Shown here: positions 27,878 to 39,200 of the stretch, piece after piece
Layout: each line of letters begins with the position of its first letter
How positions within the stretch are numbered: the stretch's first letter is position 1
DNA from: Setaria digitata
Taxonomy: Eukaryota; Nematoda; Chromadorea; Rhabditida; Setariidae
Length of the DNA: 64,000 bases
Reading direction: 5' to 3'
Assembly (NCBI GenBank): GCA_003640385.1
Contig: RCAB01000074.1
Location: 62,001-126,000, forward strand
Made by a program: the position numbers and the translations under genes
Notes under the pieces: generated by a model
Database searches by the model: none
Told to the model about the DNA's origin: nothing
What the model saw: the letters and a program-made list of their open reading frames with translations, nothing else

Positions 27878-29943
27878 CTAAAAACACAAAAAAAATTTCT
27901 AAATGTAATTATCAAGCCTGACCACTTGACAACTCTTTTTTTGTTATCAAATCGAAATTTCGTAAGCTTATTATGATGTTTCGTCGAAATGGCCTAAGCT
28001 TATCAAACAAAATTAGCATGCGTGATTCCAAGGAAAAGATTTTCTATTTGTTGAATTAATTGAACATTAACCTAAATGCATTTCAGTTTGTTTTCGATCT
28101 ATCTAATAAATTTACAAACCAATAAATATTCTGATTAGTATTTGGATCTTTTAATTGTTGAATTTTTTTCTTATAAATATAAATGTTTCGTTTTGCCCCA
28201 AAATATTTATTCTGAACCACAAATAATGAAAAAAAGTGCAATATATTTTTGCTAAAAGTCGAAAGACTAGGAAATTGATGACTAATGAATTTAGATAAAC
28301 TCAGGATGTGAAATTATTAAAGCTGAAAAGCTCAATTTCAAGAACTATAAAAATAAGAAATGAGAAATATTTTCATTTCAGTACAAGATTAGAATATTAA
28401 ATTTATTCCATATGAGAAATTCTTTAATAAATAGAATGGTGGCAAACAGTGGGAGTGACTCATTTCAACAATAAGGATAATGTTTCGAAACTGCTACAGT
28501 CAGGAAACTATCACGGTAAATCACGGTAATATTGCTGCTCTTACTGCTGTTATACATTGAGATTTACAGATACCTTAAGTCAGAAGTCGTTTGTATTAGC
28601 GCATTCTTACTTCGCTTTTTGTCTGCCTAAAGTATTCCTGTACTACACCTTTTATTTTAAGTGATTAGGCAGAAATCTGGCAAGACGCCATGGCATCTAT
28701 TGCAAGGTAAAGGTAATTAAAAACAATGAGCTACATAACAATGAGTTACTTGAAAGAAAAAATATTGAACTTTCTTCTAAACCTTCCAATCGTCTTCCTT
28801 ATGCAGCAAACATGAATCCATGATAATGCCTTCTTCACAATTTATTGTGATTTCTATGGAATACAAACACAAAATAAAAAGGCATTTGCTTCAGTTTTTT
28901 CTATCAATTATATTTTGCAGTCGCGGTTGTTTAATGATTCACTAGAAGGGGAAAATGGCAAAGTTTCAGTCTTGGGAGCACTTTTTTATTAGAAATATTT
29001 TTGGTTAAAATCATTTCTATTTCAATTTACTTCTAATGTGATTAAATATCATGACTTATGCCATGGTTCATTAATCTATTACCAGCTTGTTTAACGACTG
29101 TTTCAATTAAACAAAATACTTGGAGTAATTGCACTAATATTGAAGAGAAATTCAGAAACTTTACAGGAATAAAAATATTAGAAGCATGCATGCATGCATA
29201 TCATTAAGTACAAGCATATAGTAAAAGTTATTTGCATGACCAGATTGAACAACAAAAAATTGAAAATTTACGAAATAAGCTTGTTTTGCTTGGACAAATG
29301 TTACTCGCTAAATCTAATTAATACACATAAGCTCAGAAATTGAAGTTGAATTTTTAGAAAACTTCAATATGACTCAAATTTCATACTCAGATTTTGCATT
29401 TGAATCTGCAAGATTCCATATATTTTGTTGTCTTTTAACTAATATGCTTAAAGTGCTTCTGTATTGGTTCAACAGTAAGCAAAGTCATTTTCTATTTCCT
29501 TTCCCAAAACCATCATAAATAGCAAAAGAATTTATAATTTCCTATGACTAAGCTTAAAAAAAAAAAAAAAAAAAAAATATTTCACAATTCATACATTTTG
29601 ATCATAAAACTGGAAAATTTTATGGAAAGCAATACTATATAACAATTAACATTTACATCATGCTACTGTTTGAAGTCGTGAAAATTACTTTGATTATAAA
29701 GACAACCAACCAATTCCCTGTTGATAATCAACAACTGTATGTAATTCAACATTTTTGTTTTACATATTCAGTTCTATTTTCCAAACATACGCAATTCACC
29801 CAAAAGTGTGATATGAAAGGTGTAAGTATTATTTTTTCATTTTACCATTGGCATTTTATAAAGTGAATATCATTAATTTAATTATGATCGTGGAAATCAA
29901 ACAAAAAAAGGAAAAGTTTTTTCTTTTTTTTACTGATAAAAAG
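27878..29943. other. AT-rich region upstream of bestrophin
   Basis: No gene is supported on either strand. It presumably holds the bestrophin promoter near its right-hand boundary with the ATG at 27877. Simple elements only: a GCATGCATGCATGC run at about 29186-29199 and a poly(A) tract near 29556-29577. Confidence 0.45.
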
Positions 29944-30075
29944 CAATATATATATATTTTATATATTATATATATTTTATATCATTATATATATATATAT
30001 TTTATATATAACTATATATATATATATATATATATATTGTATATAGTTATACAATATATATATATATATATTGTA
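29944..30075. repeat. (AT)n tract with nested palindromes
   Basis: About 130 bp consist almost wholly of TA/AT dinucleotides with a few interrupting bases. It contains two arms of the form ACAATATATATA / TATATATATTGT around TATAGTTATAC, so it can fold into a cruciform or an RNA hairpin. It sits just outside the left arm of the large inverted repeat. Confidence 0.85.
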
Positions 30076-30317
30076 TAACTTAGACTTTATTAGCGAAAAA
30101 AATTAAATCTTACCTTTAGAAAGATAAGGAAAATCAACCAAATTTTGTCCATGAAAAAATTGAGTAAATACTGTTTATCTAGTTTTGGTAAATTTAACCA
30201 ATTTCACTTCAACCACAAAATCAATAAGTTCATACTTCGCAGTCTCTTATCCATCTCCTCTCATTCAATTTGTATTATCCTCAAAATGTAAGAAAAATCT
30301 ATGTAAATGATACAGGA

Positions 30318-30358
30318 TTCAATTACATAATAAAATGCAATTTTATTATGTAATTGAA
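30318..30358. repeat. Perfect 19-bp inverted repeat, 3-nt loop
   Basis: The arm TTCAATTACATAATAAAAT is followed by GCA and then its exact reverse complement. It lies inside the left foldback arm; the matching part of the right arm keeps only part of it. It is a strong candidate for cruciform DNA or an RNA hairpin. Confidence 0.9.
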
Positions 30359-30640
30359 TAATAATATTTTAATTGCGCAAAGATTTTACGCATAAATTTA
30401 TCATTTCTTTCAAATCTTTTTTAAAAAGTCACCACTAGTTATTTCGCTCTTATATATTTATAAGCTCCATCTATATTAAACATCCTAATCGCATCTCTTT
30501 TAATTGAATATTTCATTCATGCATATTTTTAAAATTTTTATTCTATTTAAAGCTTTATATTCTTATGATTTTTTAAAAATTTCCTCTAATGATTAAATAG
30601 AATAATTTTCGACACATAATTGAAGTTTATTGAATATATT

Positions 30641-30694
30641 ACAAACTTACCAGTGCTAATAATAAGCATATCCTTTTTAAAAAATACTTGTAAA
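30641..30694. repeat. Direct repeat copy 1 (exon-like block)
   Basis: The ~54-bp block ACAAACTTACCAGTGCTAAT... ...ATACTTGTAAA recurs at 30827-30879 with a single-base length difference. On the minus strand it reads as a hydrophobic coding-like stretch that ends in a perfect donor (CACTG|GTAAGT). The 5' acceptor exists only beside this copy (near 30738). It may be a duplicated exon fragment or part of the repeat element. Confidence 0.8.
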
Positions 30695-30826
30695 CTGCTG
30701 TCAATGATAAAATGCCGAATAAAATCAACGTCCATATCTATAAAATAAGACAATTAACGTTTCCACTGTTTCATGAGCTGTACGCGCGGAATACTATAGA
30801 AAAGCGATTTTTTATTTTTTATTTTT

Positions 30827-30879
30827 ACAAACTTACCAGTGCTAATAATAAGCATATCCTTTTTAAAAATACTTGTAAA
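30827..30879. repeat. Direct repeat copy 2 (exon-like block)
   Basis: This is the second copy of the block at 30641-30694, near-identical, with one A fewer in the A tract. It lies ~130 bp downstream. It keeps the donor-like sequence on the minus strand but no matching acceptor. Confidence 0.8.
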
Positions 30880-31213
30880 TTGGTAATTTCATGGTAATTT
30901 CATATAATAATAATCAAAAGATCAGCAAATTAAATTTTTTTACTTTTTATTTGTTGCTCATTTGATCAAATTACACGCTATACATAATGGGTAATAATAT
31001 GAATAATAATAATCATTTTTACAATCTATAATATCTAGCATATGATTGATTGTACGATCAGTTGCGGCAAATATGTTGTTATGTCAATAACTTGAGTTGT
31101 CAATCGAATCATTACCAGCGAATGAAATTCAAACTGCTTACGTGAATCATAATGATAGCAGTGATAATGTGATATTACCGATATCAATAGCGTAATATAG
31201 TGACAGTGATGAT

Positions 31214-31253
31214 GAATACAATAACGTACAAGTCATTGTACGTTATTGTATTC
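31214..31253. repeat. Perfect 18-bp inverted repeat, 4-nt loop
   Basis: GAATACAATAACGTACAA is followed by GTCA and then its exact reverse complement. The corresponding position in the right foldback arm (near 34400) holds only a diverged single arm, so this hairpin arose or was kept on one side only. Confidence 0.9.
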
Positions 31254-31650
31254 AATATTGATAAAAAATTCAAGTTTCATGAAATGTGAAAGTTTTTAAA
31301 GAAGATGGAGAAATGTAAAAAAAAAAAAAAAAAAAACTACTCTATTACCATGCTCGAATGAGAGCGTGCAGTGAAAAAAAAGTTGAAACATTTAACTGAT
31401 AATAAAAACCGATAAAACTTATTTAATTAAAATTATGTGAGAAGCATACAAAAAGTGCAAATAGAAAAAAAAAAAGTAGTCAATTATTGGACTAGAGAGC
31501 ATGTTATGAGAGGTCCAATAACAAAAGAAACACGCAATAAGGAAAGAGCATGCACAAAACTAGAACATTTAACTGTTAATGATTATTAAAAAAGAAATGC
31601 ATTGAGGAAAAAAATTATTCAATAAATTAGCGTACAGAAGTAGCGAGAAA

Positions 31651-33215
31651 AAACTAAGCATCATTTAAAAAGATTGAATACAAAGTGATAAATTAAAAAG
31701 CTGAAATTCACGCAGAACAGAAAATGAAACAGCGAAACTTAATGTCAGAAAGCAAAGAATTTTTCTGGTTTGGTCCTCATTCTTTTATCTCTACGGACAA
31801 TTTTCAAGTAAAAAAAAAAAACAGCCAAATGTATTCTTTTAAAGTTAATATAAAATAACTTTCTTCGCCATGTCCTCAAATTCTGGAAGTTCGAAATTCG
31901 AACAAATATGGATAACACTTGAGAAAAAGGCTAGTCAAGGCGAATACAGTCGTGATACCAGCTTTTGTAAAGAAGAGTGATAGTGAAAGTTACAATAGAT
32001 CAATGGGATATCAGTAAAGTGGTACCAGATAATGGAAGAAAAAAATTTTCGCATAAGATACAAAAGGAAAACAATTCATTCTCCATCAGTCAGTTGCTGC
32101 CAAAAATTTATTATTTCTGTTAGAAATTTTTTAAAAATTGGTGCCAAAAAATCCTTTGCATAATTGCTACATTTCTCCAAAGTAGTTTAAGGAGCATGTT
32201 TCAAAGAAAGCTAGAATTGCCATAAATTACAATGTAATTAGTTCACGAGTAAAACTATAAGTAGGAAATTACGTAAATGGTAATGACAAAAAGAGCAGTA
32301 TTGTAGTTGTCATGAATTTGAAAAAAAAAAAATATTGTCACATAAAGTGTTAACAAACTACAAGAAAATTTGAAAGAGAATATTAGCAAAAAGCAAAATA
32401 TTTTGCATCTCGTTAGTAGTAAAATAAAAGGCAGAAATTCTAGGGATTAAATAATACTAATGACAAGAAAATCCAAAACATTGAACAGAAAAAATTAAAA
32501 AAAAACAGGCAAGTTGGAACGTTAAATATGAATGAGATAAAAAAAAATGGTGAAGCTGAATTCTAGAATAAATCTATTTTTCAACGGTCAAACAGTGAAA
32601 AAAAAAAACAGCTTTTGCACCGTAGAAAATCTTTCCTTAAAATTTTATGCTCAAAGCAGAAAACAGTCTAAAATGTTCAAGAATTCAGCAAATTGATTGA
32701 ACTATAACTACAGTGCCGCAAAAACTACCGTATGCCGTTGAAAAGACGATGTACCATTTCAGTCTCTTGTTATCAGAATTCACTTGCATTACTGTTCAGA
32801 AAAAAGTGTTTAAAAAAAATCGTTTCCTTTTTTTTTGATTTCTCAAACTTTTTCTCCTATTTTTGAAATTTCTTCTCTTCTTGTTCATTTTTTCTTCTTA
32901 TTTTTTTAAATTCTTTCTTTTTTTGTTCATTTTTCATTTTTACCTTTTCCTCTGAGTTACTCGTTTTATAAATCAACTAACTTGCTTGTCCGCTCCTTTG
33001 AGCCGGTTTTCACTGGATAGAGGAAGAAGAATAATTAGAACAGACAGGCTAGTCACGTAAAGAGGGCCAAATAATATAGGAATTTCAACCAGCCTGAAAG
33101 AACAGTCCAGTTATCATTAATTCTATGATATCATTACTTACATCTCATTTTTTACAATTAAATGAATTCTTTGGTTTCAAACTAAGCTTCAAAATAATAT
33201 TCACTTTAAACATAG
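31651..33215. other. Spacer of the foldback, no gene seen
   Basis: This AT-rich spacer lies between the two foldback arms. Strong pyrimidine runs (32820-32950) and poly(A) runs are present. No reading frame for a transposase or other protein is visible on either strand. Confidence 0.4.
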
Positions 33216-33371
33216 AGATATTGCAAACTCTCCACTCTCTCCACGAGTTCCAATTTTCGTTTCACCTGCCTTTCGTTCCATAACAGTAGTAGACGCCTTG
33301 AACCCACACACCAATCATATTTCTACTGCTGCGGTTCTTCGCATGGTCGTATATCAAGGTAGCATTCGAAG
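33216..33371 (+). CDS. Candidate internal exon of an unrecognised gene
   Basis: An open stretch bounded by an AG (33214-33215) and a donor GTAATG (33372) would encode ~51 residues, including SPLSPRVPIFVSPAFRSITV and AAVLRMVVYQGSIR. Base composition is clearly richer in GC than its surroundings and the codons look protein-like. I recognise no domain. It lies in the loop of the large inverted repeat. It may belong to the same plus-strand gene as the exons at 35854-36154, but the exons that would bridge 33.4-35.8 kb were not found, so the join is conjecture. Confidence 0.45.
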
Positions 33372-33779
33372 GTAATGCCCACAGCGAATGAAAAAACTAA
33401 AGTATGAAAAATATGTATTTTTAATTTTTTAATTTTATCCAATGTTACCTATCAGCTCACGTGTTAGCATTCAGAAGAAAGAAGTTAAATTGTTATTACT
33501 TATTCTACTTATGAAGTTTTGATGCGTGGACTCTTTCACTACTTGCCGCAGATGCCGCACACTAAAAACTGAATTCAGTATTATAAATGTATAACATTTC
33601 TCGTTTGTCAATTAATTTCTACAACTGCTGCTTTAGTTTGCCAAATAAAGCCAGAATTTCAAAAATGGCTTTGAAAATGAAAATTAAGGCATTTTTTTTT
33701 GAAACTAAAACTTTTTCTGAAACTTTTTGAAGACTAAACATCTGAATGTATATTAATAAAGATATAGGTTTTGCTACTT

Positions 33780-35350
33780 GGCTATTATTGAATGCTGTCT
33801 AGCCAAATAATATTCGACTACTTTTCTATCCTTTTGCACTTACCTTTTATATAACTTCAATGCCTGCTTTTTTTTTTATTACTTATGCATCAAAAAATGC
33901 AATGAGTAGAAAAATAACAAACTACTTATTAAGTAGAAAAATATCTTAATTTTTATCATTGCATGCTTTTTTAATCACTTATTGCATGTGCCTCGTTATT
34001 GAAACAATTCTTGTTACATTATTGATCAAAAATATGTCTTAATTTTATTCATTGCATGCTCCTTATCGCTTACTGCATGCATTTGTTTTGTTACCTTATT
34101 AATGTTTTTGTTTCGCTACTTGATATTATTGCATGTTCTCTAGCCGAATAATAATTGACTTTTTTCTTGTCAATTGAACTTACTGCATGTTTTTTACATA
34201 ATTTTAATTGAATGCATTTTTCCAGTCTTATTATTAATCAGTTAAATGTTTGAATATCTTTCATCGTACATACTTTTTGTTTTGTTATTTTTCTACTCAC
34301 TGCATGCTTTCCATTCGGAGTAGTTTTTACATTTTTCCATTTTTTTCTTCAAAACTTTCAAATTTTACTGAAGTTTTAATTTTTTATCTATACTGTCATT
34401 GTGTTCACCATCACTATCATTACATTAATCACGCTATCGTTATCAGTAACATCACATTAACATTGCTATCATCATGATTCATTTGCAGCAGTTTGAATTT
34501 TATTCGGTGATAATGGTTCGATTGTTAATGATGATAATGATTCATGTGTAACGATTAATTTACTCAAATTAACAACAAATAAAAAGTGAGTAAGTTTAAT
34601 TTACTGATCTGATTATTATTGCACACTAAGAAATCATTTTTTTTTTTTTAAGTAGTATTCAACGCAAACAGCTACATGAAACAATGGAAAGCTAGTTGGC
34701 CTATTTAAGTTATCAACGTCAGTTTCATTTGGCATTTTCCATTGGCAACAATATACAAGCATGTTTTAAAAAAAGTGCTTGCTATTAGCATTAGTAAGTT
34801 TGCAATTATAATAATGAAAATCTTAATTGTATGTCGAAAACTATTTTATTTATTCACTTGAGGAAGTTTTAGAGAAAAGATAAAAATATAAAGTTTTGTA
34901 TTTATGTCCGTAAAATATTTAATCAAAAGAAACATGGCAGTATGCCCGCGATTAAGATATTTAAAAGTAGGTAGAGCTGATAAATATATGAAAACAAAAT
35001 AATTGGCAGTGAATTTTCTAAAAGTAAGAATTTAAAGAAATGATAAATCCGTACGTAGAATATTCACGCAATTAAGTTGCTTTTTAGCATAAGTCTTATA
35101 TTAATTGATGAAATGACATTTTATTATATATGAATCATTTGCATTCATTTTTCCTTACGTTTTGAGGCATTATTGATTGAATGGGGGGAGGAATAAGAGA
35201 TTACGAAGTATGAGCTCATTAATTAGTATTTTGCAGTTGAAGTGAAATTGGTTAAATTTATCAAAAAATTGATTAGCAATTTACTCGATTTCTTTGGGTA
35301 TAATTTTTTTCGTTTTAGAGGCGAGATTTAAATTTTTTGGTAGCGAACAT
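33780..35350 (-). repeat. Right arm of the large inverted repeat
   Basis: This is the reverse-complement partner of 30080-31650. Its outer ~200 bp (35105-35340) also match 35680-35860 in inverted orientation, so the terminal sequence occurs three times in the window. No coding sequence is supported inside. Confidence 0.82.
33958..34306. repeat. TGCATG-rich degenerate repeat array 1
   Basis: At least seven TGCATG words occur in ~350 bp, mostly as ATTGCATG or ACTGCATG followed by a T-rich run, at irregular spacing. This looks like a degenerate tandem repeat. UGCAUG is also the binding word of Fox-1/RBFOX splicing regulators, which nematodes have (FOX-1, ASD-1). Confidence 0.7.
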
Positions 35351-35679
35351 CTTTTAATTTCCATGACAATAATTAAATTAATAATATTCACTCTTAAATG
35401 CAGATAGTGAAATGGAAGATAGAATTTACACGTTTCAAATTTTAATATTTTCATTTATTTAACATGAATTCCTTGTCAATCCTTCATTTCCAAGTTTGCA
35501 AAAAAGAAGAAAAATGAAAACAAAGAACAGTTCCTTGAAATTGTCATTAACCATTTAAAATTTTCAGGAACAACACATACATTGCTTAATTTATCACAGG
35601 GATAAAAACTAAAAAAATTTTTTTTACATATCGTACTGGTCAATTATGCGGCAACATTCAATTAAATCTTTGTCCAAAA

Positions 35680-35860
35680 AATTGATTGAATTACCAGTGA
35701 ATTTTTAGATAAATTTAGTCAATCTCACTTCAACAGCAAAATACTAATTAATGAGCTCATACTTCCCAATCTCTTATCCCTCTCTTCCCATTCAGTTTAT
35801 GATATCCTCAAAACGTAAGGAAAAATCTATGCAAACAATTCATACATAACAAAATGTTGG
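35680..35860 (+). repeat. Third copy of the foldback terminal sequence
   Basis: This stretch is similar in direct orientation to 30150-30310 and in inverted orientation to 35140-35340. A shared core is CTCATACTTCCCAATCTCTT followed by CCTCAAAACGTAAGGAAAAA. It ends at the start of the exon at 35854, so the repeat may supply that exon's flanking intron or 5' end. Confidence 0.75.
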
Positions 35861-36154
35861 AACTCGATTTCATGGAATGGTGTCCCATTGTCGCGAAGCA
35901 CGTAATGAATGAAAGGGTTGTGAAACGAAGGAGGCTTAAACTAGTGGACAGAGTCGCAGAGGCCCAGCACTATTTCATCCTTGGTAGGTGCAAAAGCTTT
36001 TTATTAATTAGCAATATTAATTTGAGGAAAAGAAATTCTTAACTATTTCCCTTGATCTTTAGAAGCGTTTTCAGAAGCACTACCCACTGTTCAAGCCGCA
36101 CTGCAATGCATGCGTGAAGATGAAGAGCCATCACCTTCCAACCTTCCACCCTAA
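35854..36154 (+). CDS. Two 3' exons of an unrecognised gene
   Basis: Exon 35854-35983 joins in phase to 36063-36154 (donor G|GTAGGT, acceptor CTTTAG) and ends in TAA. The 73-residue product is MLELDFMEWCPIVAKHV..., basic in the middle (VVKRRRLKLVDRVAEAQHYF) and acidic/proline-rich at the end (REDEEPSPSNLPP). No known domain is recognised. The GC content and codon use stand out from the AT-rich surroundings, so coding is likely. The ATG at 35854 may not be the true start: the frame is open upstream into the repeat for about 40 bases. It could be the tail of a longer gene that includes 33216-33371. Confidence 0.55.
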
Positions 36155-36219
36155 CTCTTCCGTCATCGCGTAGATCGCCGTTTCTTTTTTTTTGTGTCTT
36201 GTGACTTTTAAAGAGAGAG

Positions 36220-36262
36220 AATTTGGAAAAGTTCCTTCTTTAAGAAGGAACTTTTCCAAATT
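36220..36262. repeat. Perfect 20-bp inverted repeat, 3-nt loop
   Basis: AATTTGGAAAAGTTCCTTCT, loop TTA, then the exact reverse complement. It lies 66 bases after the stop codon of the preceding exons, so it probably falls in that gene's 3' UTR. Its function is unknown. Confidence 0.92.
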
Positions 36263-39200
36263 CAAATTCAAATTCGATTTTTTGATGTTTAAGAAAAGTG
36301 CAATAGGCTGAATAACTTCTAAAATGCATTGTTTGGGTTGAGTTACTTTTCCCTTCCTTTTTTTATAGTATTGCTTTCCTGTTTTCTTTCTTTTTTTTTT
36401 CTGTTTAACTGTTTGTTTTTAATTCCATTTTCTTCAATTTTCTTTCGTTTGCTAATGTTTTAAACGTATTTTTTTTCAAGTTTTGTTATTTATGGTAGTT
36501 TGGCATCGTAATTTAAGCTGTGTTGATTCATTATTTATCAAATTGTGGTTTAATATTTGTGTGAAGAATTGTTTATTGGCTGTGATGTTTGGGGTTCTAT
36601 AATTAGTTTTTCAAAATGTTTCGATGGTGTCTCTGCAGGGTTCAGAACAAGAGATTTTATGTATTACCTTTTGATTTAAAAAATTTTTAGTTTTCGATTT
36701 GTACTTTTTTCATTCTCATTCATTTTTATACCATGAAATGTATATAATATTATAATGAAAAAATTTTTGTGTAATGATTTTTATGTTTCCTTGTAATTTG
36801 CTACTTTGCACTTTCCTTCATACATCCAAAATGACTATATCTTTATTAATGTACATTCAAATGTTTATTATCCTCAAACATTCTTTTCATTTAATCCTTT
36901 ACTCCTTTTTCACTTCTGAAATATTGCTGAAAAACTTAAAATATAGACTTATAAGATTGCTCGAGAATTATTAATTGTCATAATTTAGTGTCAATAATTG
37001 ACAACAATTAATGATTCAAATACTAATAATTTTACTCTTTACACCACAGTTGACTGCGTTCTACTGCAAAATTAGTTTTGCAATTTCATTTTACAATGTT
37101 TATTCTCGAGAGAGCTAAAAGAAGCTTACCTCTTTTTCCAACAGAGAAAGCAACTAGGAAGCTTTTCATTTCTGTTTTCAATTAGTCAATCGAGCACTCT
37201 TTTCTATTTAAGCCTACTTCGATTACCCATTACTTGTTTGAATTCGTCTTATGCTTTTTCGATAACATTAATTAAGTCCTTTCTCAATTTTTGCGTGCTA
37301 TATTCCAGAAAGCTTTTTTCCCGCGGTTTTTTCTCTGCTAATTAAATGGCCACACCCTTTAACTTCTTCGTCGTTATCATTTTGCATGCTTTTTTTTCTC
37401 AAGCAACTTTTGCTTGTTAGTCAAACATCGTTTGTATGCCTTTTTAACTTTTTTTCTTTTTGACTAATTATGTTTTGTACACCTTTTAACTTTTTTTTGT
37501 TAATTAGATATTGTTTTGCATGCTGTTTAATTTATTCTTTGTTAATTAAATGCCGCTCTGCATGTGTTTTCTTATGCAAATTTCCTTCCTGATTAATTAT
37601 CGCTTTGCATGCCTTTTCTCTTTATTAATGAAACACCGTTCTGCATGCCTTTTTAACCTTTTCCTTGTTAATTAAATATCTACCTTTATGCAAATCACGC
37701 ATTCTTTATTGCTAATTTATGCAACTATATAATAAAAGTGCAACATTATCTTTACTTTGTGCATTTGTGCATTACTTTTTGTGTGTGTGTCTTTCTTTTT
37801 CAACTAAAGCAAAATAATTTATATTACCCTTTCAGTTAACTTACCCTACTCTTCTATGCATTTTTTTTTATTATTTTTTATTAATAAATGCATTTTCAAT
37901 TAGTTAAACATTTATTTTCTATTAAATAAACTTACAACTCTAATTTACACTACTTTTTGTACTTACTGCTTTATTTAATTCTTTTCTTTTAGCGATTTTG
38001 CTGAGTGCACGGTTTCCGTTCACTTTCGTTATGCCTTCAGCAAGTTCGTAATTTACACAACTTTTTTTTTTTTCACAAATTCTCAGATTCTAAACAACTA
38101 TCAGCATGTCGCTATCAAAAGTATGCGGTAATTGAAATGTGGAGCAACTGGTATTAGAAAAGCTTGGATGTTTTATATATACCAAATTTATTCTCTTTTC
38201 CACTTAAACCTGTGTGAGAATTTTATGCATAGTTTTAAGTTTTGACATTTAAATCATCTTTGAATAACGGAAAAATAACGGTTAATGAATAAATCTATAA
38301 GAGCAATTCTTCAAACACTTAAGCAAATGATTAAAATGGTTCAAAGCATATTTTGCATATTTACAACGATGACTGAAGTAGCCGCCTAAAGCAATAAAGT
38401 ACGAATTTTGATGTCTCTAATATGTATAATTATTGAAACTAAGTAAAATATAACGACATTTATCACTTCTTTCAAATAACATCTAGTTTTTGTCTTTTTT
38501 TTTTCTTTTAATGACTGTATTCCATATATATCTTTTGGTTTTACTATACCTTTTACAAATTTTGCCCCGTTTAAATAGTTTTTCTAGTTCGCGTATCATC
38601 TGTAGTAAGATGTATTTTTTATTTATAATTTAACATAATTTTTATTTAGAAAAAGAATATATTGTGTTGTTGCAGATTTCGTTGAAGTGAGCTTAGTTAT
38701 CTTTAAAAAAAAATACTACTTTTTATAGCATTTTTTCGTTAAATTTCGAAAAAAAAGAAAAAAGTTAACACAGTTTTTATCATATGTAGTATAGTACTAA
38801 TTTGAATCTTTTTCGTTTTTGGTTCAGTTATCAATTCCACGTGTAGGCAGTTTAACTTATTATTCCCGTTAAATTCAATCTGTTTGTTAGTCATTTTCTT
38901 CTTTAAGTATTGTTTCTTTGTTCTGCTTTATATTTTTCTCACTTGTCTTTAATTTCTTAGGTTACTTTAAAAGTTTGGAAATGTGATATTCTTTGTGGCT
39001 TTATACTCTTTTTTTCTTATTTTTCGCATCAGTCAGCAATGAATCGCTAAATGTCGTCGATGGATAAAGGCAGCAGATTCCAATCGTTTTTACTGACAAG
39101 CAAAAAGAAATACTGACCAAAAATTTTAAAACGAGGGAAAAAAAGGACTAATTTAGGAAGTTAAAAAAAAAAAAGAAACTATGTCTCTTCCATAATTACA

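Larger units (their letters stand above)
30080..31650 (+). repeat. Left arm of a large inverted repeat (foldback)
   Basis: This arm aligns, block by block, with the reverse complement of 33780-35350. Matching block pairs: 30145-30300 with 35140-35290; 30370-30500 with 34930-35080; 30920-31010 with 34540-34630; 31090-31240 with 34385-34530; 31255-31410 with 34230-34385; 31440-31520 with 34100-34200. The sums of paired coordinates stay near 65,430-65,640, so the arms are collinear about a centre near 32.8 kb. The arms are diverged, with many substitutions and small indels. No transposase reading frame is seen in the arms or the spacer, so this is either a non-autonomous foldback element or an old inverted duplication. 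Confidence 0.82.

Noticed and set aside
30113..30151. Minus-strand signal-peptide-like exon (MDKIWLIFLIFLK|GTAAGA)
   Set aside because: It lies in the foldback terminal repeat that also occurs at 35300-35340, and no following exon was found.
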